A DNA stretch of 54,293 nucleotides, taken from Candidatus Peribacteraceae bacterium. GTDB lineage: Bacteria > Patescibacteriota > Gracilibacteria > Peribacterales > Peribacteraceae. Positions within the stretch are counted from its first letter, which is position 1; every line of letters begins with the position of its first letter. The position numbers and the translations under genes are program-made. Shown here piece after piece: positions 45,786-54,293 of this stretch. Below the pieces are notes generated by a model. It saw only the letters and a program-made list of their open reading frames with translations, ran no database searches and was not told the DNA's origin. The DNA lies in contig JASMHZ010000004.1 of assembly GCA_030750465.1 (NCBI GenBank), positions 1 through 54,293 of the forward strand, given 5' to 3'.

Positions 45786-46871
45786 TTACTTAACGATACT
45801 CTCGATTTTTTCTCTAAACCTCTCCGCCCTAAATTCTTCAGCTCTTTTCTTAATAGATTCAGAATCGAAATTCATCTCCTCGAATCTATCAATTGCACCT
45901 TTAAGAGACTGCACTGTTTGCTCCGAAAAGAATACTCCGGACATATCCTCTGCAATCGTATCCAGAGCTCCTCCTTTCTTAAACGCGATGACAGGAGTTC
46001 CTTGAGATTGAGCTTCTAACGGTGCAATACCGGCGTCTTCCTCTTGCGGATAGAGAAGTGCTTTTGAATTCGCATAAATTTCAGGCAACTTTTCATCAGG
46101 AACATAACCTAAGAATTCAACAGTCGGTCCTGCCAAGTTCTTTAGTCTCGATTCATCTGGACCTTTGCCTGCGATCATGAGAGGAATGTTATGTTTGTTC
46201 GCGCATTCGATTATTAAATCAAATCTTTTATAAGGAACCAGTCTACCCAATGCCAAGTACGCGCTGTTGCGGTTGTCGGTTGTCGGTTGTCGGTTTTCGA
46301 AAAATCTGTCGGCTACCGGTGGAAGTATTACAGTAGCATCACGGTTGTAAATTTTCTTAATTCGGTCAGCGACAGTTGTAGAGTTAGCTAAAAATAAATC
46401 AACTCTCTTTGCAGTCGTCATATCCCACCTTCTAATCTCATTTAATTTTCTTCTGATTCTTTTCCAAAAGAACTTCGGAATATTCGAATCTTCCAAATAC
46501 TTCTTTTCCATTTCCCATGCATACCTCATTGGAGTATGGCAGTAACAAATGTGCGTGGCATTGCTTGGAGGAATAATCCCCTTTCCTATTGCGTGCGACG
46601 AACTAAGGATCACATCAAACTCATCAAGATCAATCCTCTCCATCTCTCGCGGCATCAGAGGAAGGAGGCATCTGTGATGCTTTCCAAGTAACTTGTACCA
46701 TTTCTGCAAACGACTGGTCCTTATATCAGCATCGTTCAAAGGTCCTAGATTCCCATGATTTGCAATTGTGGTAAATATTGGGGCATCTGGCCAAAGTTTA
46801 TGAAACTCGGCGATCACATGCTCAGCGCCTGCGTAGAGGGGGAGCCAGTCGGCAACGATCGCGAGTTTCAT
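45786..46871 (-). CDS. glycosyltransferase family 4
   Basis: MKLAIVADWLPLYAGAEHVIAEFHKLWPDAPIFTTI; CYCHTPMRYAWEM; ALLYPQEEDAGIAPLEAQSQGTPVIAFKKGGALDTI. Confidence 0.93.
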   Translation of the reverse strand: MKLAIVADWLPLYAGAEHVIAEFHKLWPDAPIFTTIANHGNLGPLNDADIRTSRLQKWYKLLGKHHRCLLPLMPREMERIDLDEFDVILSSSHAIGKGIIPPSNATHICYCHTPMRYAWEMEKKYLEDSNIPKFFWKRIRRKLNEIRRWDMTTAKRVDLFLANSTTVADRIKKIYNRDATVILPPVADRFFENRQPTTDNRNSAYLALGRLVPYKRFDLIIECANKHNIPLMIAGKGPDESRLKNLAGPTVEFLGYVPDEKLPEIYANSKALLYPQEEDAGIAPLEAQSQGTPVIAFKKGGALDTIAEDMSGVFFSEQTVQSLKGAIDRFEEMNFDSESIKKRAEEFRAERFREKIESIVK

Positions 46872-46881
46872 TAGTTAGAGT

Positions 46882-46958
46882 GTACTATTACTACTCACTA
46901 CCCACTACTCACTTACTTAAAATCTTGAAATAGTGTGTAGTGAGTAGTGGGTAGTAGG
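46882..46958. repeat. intergenic word hairpin
   Basis: CTACTCACTACCCACTACTCACTTAC ... GTGTAGTGAGTAGTGGGTAGTAG. Confidence 0.9.
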
Positions 46959-46979
46959 CAGATTGGCTATTATAGCTGC

Positions 46980-47894
46980 ATGCTCAAACCACCTCGTCGT
47001 CTTCCAAAGCGCTACAACCGCCCTGTTACTCCTATGACGAAGCGTTTGGTAAAGAAGCACAAGAGGAGGCACAAGAAAAGCAGGTGGAAAGATTTCCTAC
47101 ACAAATTCGAACGTAAAGGTCAGAGAGCCCTTAAGTCCTGGTGGCGATCTTGCATGTGGTGGATTTTGATAGCCTTGTTCGGTCTTATACTTCTTGGATT
47201 CGGTTTATTAATATTTTCACCGCTTATTCAAGTAAGAGAAGTTAAAGTAGTGCGCTTTGATTCCAGACTGGACATAGAAGAAGTCCAGAAAATTCTAACA
47301 CCGTTTTTTGGGAAACATCTATTCTTCCTGCCTGCTCATGAAGTAGCAAGCACTCTCGAAGATGCTATAAAAGATCTGGAAGATATAAGTATTTCAAAAC
47401 TTTATCCTTCTGAATTAAGTGTAAAGATAAAATTGGATCCTCTTATTTCACGCATAAAAATTATAGATCCTGATCAGGAATCAGATCTAACTTCAACTGG
47501 AGCAACAGTTGATTACTTAACTGACGAAGGAGTATATGTAATTGTTCCGTTGCCGGAAGATTCGAAATCATTACCTGTCATTGGCATTGTCGATTGGGGA
47601 GTTCGTCCCGTCGAAGGCGATGTGCTTGTTGTGCCCAGATTGCTTGAAAGAATGTCGGAAACCGAAAAGGCATTGTCGGAACAATTCGGTCATTCCATCG
47701 CAGGTAGGACAGTCTATATACGAGCACAGGAGTATCATCTCCATCTTGATAAGGGGATAGATATTTGGTTTGACATGGTATCGCCCTTGAACGAGCAATT
47801 ACTGCGTTATCGAACATTCTTAAAAAGTGTCAATACAGAAGAGGTGAAGAAATATATTGATTTGAGAGTGTCGGATAGGGTGGTCTATAAATAA
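46980..47894 (+). CDS. FtsQ/DivIB-like POTRA protein
   Basis: Basic N-terminus, single TM, IQVREVKVVRFDSRLDIEEVQKILTPFFGKHLFFL..LEDISISKLYPSELSVKIK. Confidence 0.8.
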   Translation: MLKPPRRLPKRYNRPVTPMTKRLVKKHKRRHKKSRWKDFLHKFERKGQRALKSWWRSCMWWILIALFGLILLGFGLLIFSPLIQVREVKVVRFDSRLDIEEVQKILTPFFGKHLFFLPAHEVASTLEDAIKDLEDISISKLYPSELSVKIKLDPLISRIKIIDPDQESDLTSTGATVDYLTDEGVYVIVPLPEDSKSLPVIGIVDWGVRPVEGDVLVVPRLLERMSETEKALSEQFGHSIAGRTVYIRAQEYHLHLDKGIDIWFDMVSPLNEQLLRYRTFLKSVNTEEVKKYIDLRVSDRVVYK

Positions 47895-47982
47895 GAAAAC
47901 AGAAGAAACAGAAGAAGCAGATGAATCAGAGGATATTATTTAGTATTTCTCTTCTGATTCCTCTGTTTCCTCTGGTTCCTAA
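47894..47982. repeat. intergenic word hairpin
   Basis: AGAAAACAGAAGAAACAGAAGAAGCAGATGAATCAGAGG / CTTCTGATTCCTCTGTTTCCTCTGGTTCC. Confidence 0.8.
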
Positions 47983-48080
47983 CCTTTGTTGGTAAAATTC
48001 TTGACTAATGTGTTATTAGTTACACTAAAATTTAGAATAATCACTTCAACAACTCGTTCACTCCGCCTATTCTACGTCGG

Positions 48081-49061
48081 ATGTATCGCTCAATTATCGC
48101 AGCGCTTTTGTTTGGGCTTGTTCCAGTTTCTTTGCCGTCGATGGATGAGGTAGTTCCTGTGATTGAAAATTTGGCTATTTCTCCTCCGTCTGAACCATTG
48201 GAAATCGAGAACAGACTTTCTGCCTCCGGAGTTTTGATATTGGATGCTAAAAGTGGACAAAGATTATACGGGAAACAAATTGATGTGCGTCGACCCATGG
48301 CGAGCCTTACCAAACTAATGACGGCTATTATTATCCTGGAAAACCATGAACTGGATGAGCTTGTAACCATTCCATACAAAGCTGCTCGAATAGATGGAAA
48401 CACAGCGTATCTTCCGGTCGGTGAAGACTTTACTGTTAAGGATTTACTCTCGGCTGTATTAATCGCGTCAGCCAACGATGCAGCGTACACGCTTGCAGTT
48501 TTTCATAGCGGAACTATTGAAGCTTTTGCCGAAGAGATGAATGCACGAACGGAAGCTTTGGGACTCAAAGACACGCGGTTTAGAAATCCAATCGGATTAG
48601 ATAGCTTTGAACAATGGTCCACTCCGCAGGACATTGCCTGGCTTGCAGCTTTTGTAATGAGCTACGAAGAACTATTCAAAAAACTTTCTAAGCGTGGTGC
48701 TCGCATTAGGAGTGTTCAGGGCAGTTACATAGATTTAGTCCATACTCATGCGCTCATGCATATTAATGGTTCTTCTTTGGATGAAGTGGCGAAAGTGGTA
48801 GCCGGAAAAACAGGGACAACAAATGCTGCCAAGGAATGCTTGTTCTCTTTGGTGGATTTCGATGGCAGGTCGTATCTTGTGGTTCTTCTTTATTCTTCAC
48901 AAAGATATAAGGATATGAAGACAATATTGGATACTATCGAAGAAAAAGTAGAAATAGGAGATAAGACTCATAAAGACGAAAACTTTACATTCGAAATCCG
49001 AAATCCGAACCCACTCCGCCAAGGCTTCGAGGGTCAAGAATCCGAAATTAATGTATCATAA
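48081..49061 (+). CDS. D-alanyl-D-alanine carboxypeptidase (S11)
   Basis: ASGVLILDAKSGQRLYGKQIDVRRPMASLTKLMTAIIILE; SANDAAYTLA; VVAGKTGTTNAA. Confidence 0.93.
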   Translation: MYRSIIAALLFGLVPVSLPSMDEVVPVIENLAISPPSEPLEIENRLSASGVLILDAKSGQRLYGKQIDVRRPMASLTKLMTAIIILENHELDELVTIPYKAARIDGNTAYLPVGEDFTVKDLLSAVLIASANDAAYTLAVFHSGTIEAFAEEMNARTEALGLKDTRFRNPIGLDSFEQWSTPQDIAWLAAFVMSYEELFKKLSKRGARIRSVQGSYIDLVHTHALMHINGSSLDEVAKVVAGKTGTTNAAKECLFSLVDFDGRSYLVVLLYSSQRYKDMKTILDTIEEKVEIGDKTHKDENFTFEIRNPNPLRQGFEGQESEINVS

Positions 49062-49063
49062 CT

Positions 49064-50152
49064 ATGATGGCACCCTCGTCCACTGCCCGTTGGCTTTCTG
49101 TTCGTGTCCGATTGATTTGCGGACTTGTTTTTATATTAGGTTCACTGTTTCCGCCATACGTACCCAAAGCGGCTCTTGCTCCTCAGGAGGTTTCGATTGC
49201 GACTTCACAATTTCTTTTGGTTGAAGAAGGGTTTTTGATGAAATCTGGATCGATATCTCAGCAAGGTTCCAGACGTGCATATGCGGAAGGCATTTTTCAT
49301 ACAGTTAAAGAAGGGGACAGCGTGGAGAAGCTTGCTGATCGTTATGGAATAGCGGCGAACACAGTTCGTTGGGCTAACGACTTGGATACCCAGGGGGTAA
49401 TGCAGCCCGGAGATGAACTCCTAATACTTCCAGTCGACGGAGTGCTTCACACAGTAAGCAGGGGACAAACTCTTATAGGAATTTCTGAGCTTTATGGAGT
49501 TGAACAAGCAGAGATAGTTGCCCAAAATAAAGTCAAAGGAGGATTCATCCTTGCAGGACAGGAGCTAATAATTCCAGGTGCAACTCCAATCATCGGAAAA
49601 CCTGTAATTATTGCAACTGCAGATCCCCCGCCTACTTCGGATGAGCCGACTCCTGCACCATCAGCTGAACTGTCAGTTCCAACTCCACCTGACGGACCTC
49701 CAGAAAAACTTCCAGTAAAACCTTCTAAGCCAACGCGCGATGAAGCTCCAAAGAAATACACTCCAACACCAACAGCAGGTGTTTTGCAAAAACCGTGTTC
49801 AGCCGAGTGCTTTATTACTCAGTATTATCGCGCAGGACACTACGCTCTTGATATGCAGGAGAAAGGCGCGGGTCCTATCTATGCGGCGGAAGCAGGTACA
49901 GTCATTCGCTCAGGCTATGGATGGAATGGGGGATTTGGAAATGTAATTGAAGTTGATCATGGAAATGATCTAGTTACTCTTTACGCTCACAATAAGGAGC
50001 TTTATGTAGAGAAGGGAGACATAGTTAAGCGCGGACAAATGATTGCGTGGATGGGGCGAACAGGACTTGTGTATGGTGCAACTGGAATCCACCTGCACTT
50101 CGAGGTAAGACTCAGGGGTATCAAAAAGAATCCGCTTCTGTATGTACAGTAA
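49064..50152 (+). CDS. exported double-LysM M23 peptidase
   Basis: Two LysM motifs HTVKEGDSVEKLADRYGIAANTVRWAN and HTVSRGQTLIGISELYGVEQAEIVAQN; M23 HYALDMQEKGAGPIYAAEAGTVIRSGYGWNGGFGNVIEVDHGNDLVTLYAH..IHLHFEVR. Confidence 0.93.
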   Translation: MMAPSSTARWLSVRVRLICGLVFILGSLFPPYVPKAALAPQEVSIATSQFLLVEEGFLMKSGSISQQGSRRAYAEGIFHTVKEGDSVEKLADRYGIAANTVRWANDLDTQGVMQPGDELLILPVDGVLHTVSRGQTLIGISELYGVEQAEIVAQNKVKGGFILAGQELIIPGATPIIGKPVIIATADPPPTSDEPTPAPSAELSVPTPPDGPPEKLPVKPSKPTRDEAPKKYTPTPTAGVLQKPCSAECFITQYYRAGHYALDMQEKGAGPIYAAEAGTVIRSGYGWNGGFGNVIEVDHGNDLVTLYAHNKELYVEKGDIVKRGQMIAWMGRTGLVYGATGIHLHFEVRLRGIKKNPLLYVQ

Positions 50153-50203
50153 GTAGTTTTGAGAAATTGAGCTCATTGTAATTATATGGTATAATATTCG
50201 TGT

Positions 50204-50641
50204 ATGGCAGAAAGTGAAAGTTCAGACTCAAAGAGAGATTTGACACAGGTAACCGCGCAAGAAATGCTCATTGATCCTGAGCTAGCAACTGAGGTGTTCG
50301 TGTTTGCATTTGATTTGTTTGAGAAAGATGACTTTGATGGTGCTCTACCCATTCTAGAGAAAGTAGAGTTCGCACTTCGACAGCAAGGTGATCATCAAAG
50401 AGCAGTATTGTGCGTTAGGAGTATTGCTGAATGCTTACTTCATTTGGGTAGATATCCGGAATCTTTCGAAGCTATTGAAAGAGTAGAACAAATTGGATTC
50501 GATTGTGAGATGGATCACATAGGTGTTCTTCGCGTTAAGTCTGAAATTTTGCATGCGATGGATAAGAGCACAGAAGCTCGAGAAGTGGATGAAATAATTG
50601 GAAGGTTGCAAGGGAGGATTGATAATATGGACGAGAAATAA
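50204..50641 (+). CDS. hypothetical TPR-like protein
   Basis: Helical ALPILEKVEFALRQQGDHQRAVLCVRSIAECLLHLGRYPESFEAIERVE. Confidence 0.6.
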   Translation: MAESESSDSKRDLTQVTAQEMLIDPELATEVFVFAFDLFEKDDFDGALPILEKVEFALRQQGDHQRAVLCVRSIAECLLHLGRYPESFEAIERVEQIGFDCEMDHIGVLRVKSEILHAMDKSTEAREVDEIIGRLQGRIDNMDEK

Positions 50642-50698
50642 CAATTTATAACCTTTTGGTTGCTAATAGTCAGAGTGCAGTATCACTTAATACAAATT

Positions 50699-50725
50699 CG
50701 GGAGGCGAACATGCCTCCCGTTTTT
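50699..50725 (+). terminator. Rho-independent terminator
   Basis: CGGGAGGCgaacatGCCTCCCG + TTTTT. Confidence 0.93.
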
Positions 50726-50771
50726 AGTGATGTGGCGGGTCGTGCTCAATGCTGTTCGAACGTATCGGCAT

Positions 50772-51677
50772 CTAGCTCACGTATGACGCAAGTGCTTCAA
50801 CAAACTCCGTGTTGATCTTACTTTCATCACCACTCTCCATTGACCAGCAGTTGCTAATGACCAAGTCAACATACGCCCAACCAGCTATTCGTCTTTCATC
50901 GTATCCTAAGGCCTCTGCTACAGCTGTGACACGGCTCGGCAATAATTCTGTGGATGTTCGCTTACTCCAGTTGTTGATGATGAAGCGTGATCCATTATAT
51001 GCAGGATCACCAATGACTCCCTTGGGGTCGATAGCTATCCAGCCTCTATCCTCGTCCGAGAGAATATTGTCATGGTGCAAGTCTCCATGAAGAAGCATGT
51101 CTTTTTCTTTAGATCCATTTAGCTCATCAAAGATTTCTTGAGCCTTATCAAGGATCGCAGGGGTGACATTCCCTTTGATGTGCATATTCTTTGTTTGTTC
51201 AATCACCTTTGACCAGTCTGCAAGCGAAGGGAGATTGTGTTTCTCTGGAACAGGAACAAGAACGTTTTTAAGTAGTGGAAGAGCTGCACTCGTTGCCTTT
51301 GCATCATCTTCTAGGTGAACATCTCGTAGTGCTGTACCGGGCGTAAGTTTCTCAATGATAAAAGCTACTAGAGTTGCATCACTTTCGAGAAGTTGTACTG
51401 AATACTGACCATCAAAATATTTCAGGGACTCCATCTCTGGTAACACCCCCTCATCTCCTGGAAAGCCAACTTTCAGCACAGCTTTTTGCCCATCTTCAAG
51501 TCGAATGGGCGCGATGAAGTTGGTATAAAGATCATATGGGTTGGACTCCAAAGTAAAGTTCCAGCTCTCCTGACATTTTTGAACAATTGATGGCAATTCA
51601 TCAAACCACTTCTTTGCCATATCACCTCTCTGTTTGATCAAGTGATCCGTGAAAGATTTTGGTAACTGAAGATCCAT
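50772..51677 (-). CDS. aminoglycoside/streptomycin 6-kinase-like phosphotransferase
   Basis: APIRLEDGQKAVLKVGFPGDEGVLPEMESLKYFDG; LHGDLHHDNILSDEDRGWIAIDPKGVIGDPAYN. Confidence 0.85.
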   Translation of the reverse strand: MDLQLPKSFTDHLIKQRGDMAKKWFDELPSIVQKCQESWNFTLESNPYDLYTNFIAPIRLEDGQKAVLKVGFPGDEGVLPEMESLKYFDGQYSVQLLESDATLVAFIIEKLTPGTALRDVHLEDDAKATSAALPLLKNVLVPVPEKHNLPSLADWSKVIEQTKNMHIKGNVTPAILDKAQEIFDELNGSKEKDMLLHGDLHHDNILSDEDRGWIAIDPKGVIGDPAYNGSRFIINNWSKRTSTELLPSRVTAVAEALGYDERRIAGWAYVDLVISNCWSMESGDESKINTEFVEALASYVS

Positions 51678-51723
51678 GGGCTCATTGTAACATCAACGCC
51701 GTTCGAACTTTCAAGGATACTTA

Positions 51724-51800
51724 TGGCGGGGCTGACGAGACTCGAACTCGCAACCTTCCGCGTGACAGGCGGATGCTCTAACCAATTGAGCTACAACCCC
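51724..51800 (-). tRNA. tRNA-Asp (GTC)
   Basis: GGGGTTG/CAGCCCC acceptor, anticodon loop cctGTCac, encoded GCCA. Confidence 0.95.
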
Positions 51801-51903
51801 GTAAGGCAGGGACAAACTTACTTAAAATTGGCTCAAATGGCAACAAAAAGACAATGGATTGTTTCCTGTCTCTAAACCGTCTCATTACTGATACCATGGT
51901 GAC

Positions 51904-52401
51904 ATGTCTGATATCTACTCATTTCTCGAACAACACCGAATAGAATTCGAGAAGTTTGAGCATCCTGCGGTGTTTACTTGCGAAGAGGCAGAAGAGCTCA
52001 CGCCGGATATGGCCGGTGCTCATACAAAGAATTTGCTTCTTAGGAACAGAAAAGGCGACAAGCACTTTTTGGTAGTTGTCGGGTATGACAAAAGCGTAGA
52101 TTTAAAAGCTTTAAGCTCGGTCCTTGAGGAGAGTAAATTAAGTTTTGCTTCACCGGAGCGTCTAATGGATCGATTGGGATTGGAACCGGGTGCTGTCACG
52201 GTGCTTGGGCTTATAAATGATTTGGACCACCAGGTTAGTTTGGTATTTGACGAAGCCATTTGGAATGCGGATGCTCTGCAATGTCATCCACTTGTGAATA
52301 CGGCTACATTGGTTATAAAACACGAAGGGCTTGAAGCATTCTTAAATGCTACAGGACACGAATATCAGGTGATAAATGTGCCTGAGCGGTCATCAACATA
52401 A
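51904..52401 (+). CDS. YbaK/ProX-type prolyl-tRNA editing deacylase
   Basis: FEHPAVFTCEEAEELTPDMAGAHTKNLLLRNRKGDKHFLVVV. Confidence 0.9.
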   Translation: MSDIYSFLEQHRIEFEKFEHPAVFTCEEAEELTPDMAGAHTKNLLLRNRKGDKHFLVVVGYDKSVDLKALSSVLEESKLSFASPERLMDRLGLEPGAVTVLGLINDLDHQVSLVFDEAIWNADALQCHPLVNTATLVIKHEGLEAFLNATGHEYQVINVPERSST

Positions 52402-52481
52402 AAACCTGCTATCCTAACTACGATGAACTTAAAGAAGCTACACTTGTTTATAGGCTTTATTTCAGGATATATTTGCACTTC

Positions 52482-52525
52482 GTTCCCCTCACCCTACCCT
52501 CTCCCCCTTTTTGGGGGGAGAGGAG
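52482..52525. repeat. CCCTCACCCTACCCTCTCCC-type palindromic repeat
   Basis: CCCCTCACCCTACCCTCTCCCCCTTTTTGGGGGGAGAGG. Confidence 0.75.
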
Positions 52526-52542
52526 ACAAGGAAAAATAAAAT

Positions 52543-54293
52543 ATGTCTTTGTTAAAAGGAAAAATTTCGGCGTTAATTCAATGTTTAGAATTTATTAATA
52601 TAAGCTTTCTTCTGATATTCACAGCCTTCCTTGGCGTATTCTTCTGGTTCCTAAACTTCAACGAAATTCTTGGTCATGATTTTGTTTACTTCTTCGCACG
52701 TCTTCACGCTGGGCAATGGCACTTCGCTCGACAGGGGTTAAACATTTTCTACTTCACTCCGCATTTCTGTGGGGGAGTTCCGCAGTTTGGGAACCCTCAA
52801 GATTTGTTCTACTCACTCCCGCAGTTTCTTGCAATTGCGGGCATGGATATTTGGAGAGCATCTCAGTTAAGCATGTTTGCATCCATGATACTCGGCTACT
52901 TCGGATGGTATTTGTTTGGTCGTGACATAGTCAGATTAAACAAGCAATGGTCGCATGTATTTGCTCTTATAATAATTGCTCAGGGATTTTATTTGATGCA
53001 CATGATTGCGGGGCACTTGGTATTTTTTGGAATGCCGCTTATCGGACTTCTTTTGTGGCTGATATTTGATCGCAGAAAATGCTCAGTCAGATCTTTAATT
53101 ACTAAAGCTGCAATATTCTCCTTAACTTCTGCATTCATAATGTATAGCGGGGGATACAGCGTGGCATTGATGGCGATTGTGGCATTCATATTATTCTTGC
53201 CGTTCGAATTAATTCTAAATTCATCGAAGGGTCGATTAAAAGTTCTCGCAGTAAGGTCAGCCGCATGCGGACTTGGGGCGATCTTCATAAACTTAAGCAA
53301 ACTCACAGCCGTTTGGAGCTTTATGCGCTTTATTCCGCGTGCAAAACCATTTGAAAGGTTTACAGATGGTTGCCCGTTTGAATATATGGCTAAGGCGTTC
53401 TGGGCTATTCCTCAGATGCCTGAACTCTTTAGTTTCATTGGAATGCCAGACAGGGCTACGCATGAATACAGCCTTTACCTCTCCCCAATTGTTTTGGTTG
53501 GAATTGTGATAGGGTTTTATCTTCTTTGGCAAAATAAAAGTAAGTTCAAATCATCAGTCAGCAAATCGATTCTTGTTGTAATTGTTACGCTAGTTTTCAT
53601 CAACTTCTTCGCGCAACTTGCACGAGGATATGGAGTAATTGTAACTCCGCTTGAGAACTTGCCGATATTTAAGTCACTTCATATCAACGTAAGGTTCTTG
53701 TATCCGTTCTCGTTTATTCTCACTGCGGCTGGAGTTTATGCGTTAATGCAATGGGCGAGTGTAAGAAAAAATGAACTTCTAATTTCAATCAGCGCTGGAA
53801 TCATTACTGTTGTTGCATTCATCATTGCTTATTATCCATTAATGCAGACAAACGAACTTCCACGAGTTATGCCAGTTCAAACTCATCGCGAACTTGTGGG
53901 TCAGTATCAAGACTTTAAGGACAAAGATGTTACACAAATGCTTATGCTAAAAGGTGGACTGGAAGAGCTCATTCCAATCTTTTCCGGAAGCAATCACATA
54001 CATTGTTACGAGTCATTGTTCTGGCAGACAGAAACTTTCAAAAATAATCCGATAACCGGAGGTGCACCTGCGGTTCAATCTGATGGGAAATTCAACATCT
54101 ATAATCCCGCGTGCCTACAATATCCGGAAGCAAATGAATGCAAACCGGGCGATCGCATTAAGGCGGAAGATGGTGAGAACGCCAGGCAATTCTTAAGCGG
54201 CCAAAAAACTACCTGGAAGATTCCAATTTGGCAGAAGCTATCTAACTGGATCAGTCTAATTTCACTAATTGCTGTGTTGGCAATCTTGGGTCT
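52543..54293 (+). CDS. multi-pass membrane protein (glycosyltransferase-like), truncated by window end
   Basis: Open frame MSLLKGKISALIQCLEFINISFLLIFTAFLGVFFWFLNFNEILGHDF... with no stop to window end; absent from the ORF track. Confidence 0.8.
   Translation, partial: MSLLKGKISALIQCLEFINISFLLIFTAFLGVFFWFLNFNEILGHDFVYFFARLHAGQWHFARQGLNIFYFTPHFCGGVPQFGNPQDLFYSLPQFLAIAGMDIWRASQLSMFASMILGYFGWYLFGRDIVRLNKQWSHVFALIIIAQGFYLMHMIAGHLVFFGMPLIGLLLWLIFDRRKCSVRSLITKAAIFSLTSAFIMYSGGYSVALMAIVAFILFLPFELILNSSKGRLKVLAVRSAACGLGAIFINLSKLTAVWSFMRFIPRAKPFERFTDGCPFEYMAKAFWAIPQMPELFSFIGMPDRATHEYSLYLSPIVLVGIVIGFYLLWQNKSKFKSSVSKSILVVIVTLVFINFFAQLARGYGVIVTPLENLPIFKSLHINVRFLYPFSFILTAAGVYALMQWASVRKNELLISISAGIITVVAFIIAYYPLMQTNELPRVMPVQTHRELVGQYQDFKDKDVTQMLMLKGGLEELIPIFSGSNHIHCYESLFWQTETFKNNPITGGAPAVQSDGKFNIYNPACLQYPEANECKPGDRIKAEDGENARQFLSGQKTTWKIPIWQKLSNWISLISLIAVLAILG

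Noticed and set aside
48041-48490. 149-aa ORF antisense to the D,D-carboxypeptidase
   Set aside because: Fully antisense to a gene with clear S11 motifs; spurious.
50772-51677. Streptomycin kinase-like gene as an acquired resistance cassette
   Set aside because: No flanking mobile-element features or composition shift were seen; it could equally be a housekeeping small-molecule kinase.

Overview
About 54 kb of compact bacterial chromosome using the standard code (TGA is used as a stop). Gene content and the zinc-ribbon, S23 and repeat-word signatures suggest a CPR-type lineage, possibly Peregrini/Peribacteria-like; this is inference and untested. Recognisable genes: pyrF, yifB/comM, yraN, pgl, zwf, metK behind an S-box SAM riboswitch, a PGRP-amidase/SpoIID fusion, arsR-type regulator, serS, an NSS transporter, uvrB, galU, hsp20, dedA, uppP, recJ, dnaJ, jag, HU, topA, several glycosyltransferases, dGTPase, nnrD, ftsQ-like, a D,D-carboxypeptidase, LysM-M23, tRNA-Trp and tRNA-Asp, and a candidate 6S-like RNA. 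The strongest signal is not a gene. It is a dense, diverse system of short DNA words (about 6-20 nt, iterated and palindromic). These fill most intergenic gaps as imperfect hairpins and also sit in frame inside at least eight protein-coding genes. The same DNA word is translated in different reading frames in unrelated proteins (GAACCC in all three frames; a 30-bp CGGTTGTCGG... word in two; CCCTGCACC...GGTGCAGGG in two, inside pgl and galU). This points to propagation at DNA level, analogous to but distinct from Rickettsia palindromic elements. Two S23/four-helix-bundle ORFs are each bracketed by inverted arrays of such words, resembling the stem-loop architecture of rRNA intervening sequences. 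Other notable items: a GC-rich cassette with terminal inverted repeats (15.3-16.1 kb), a 56-bp gene-tail duplication joined to a truncated zinc-ribbon gene, a duplicated-domain protein without a canonical start codon, and a duplicated tRNA-Trp 3' end. All calls were made by eye, without database searches.
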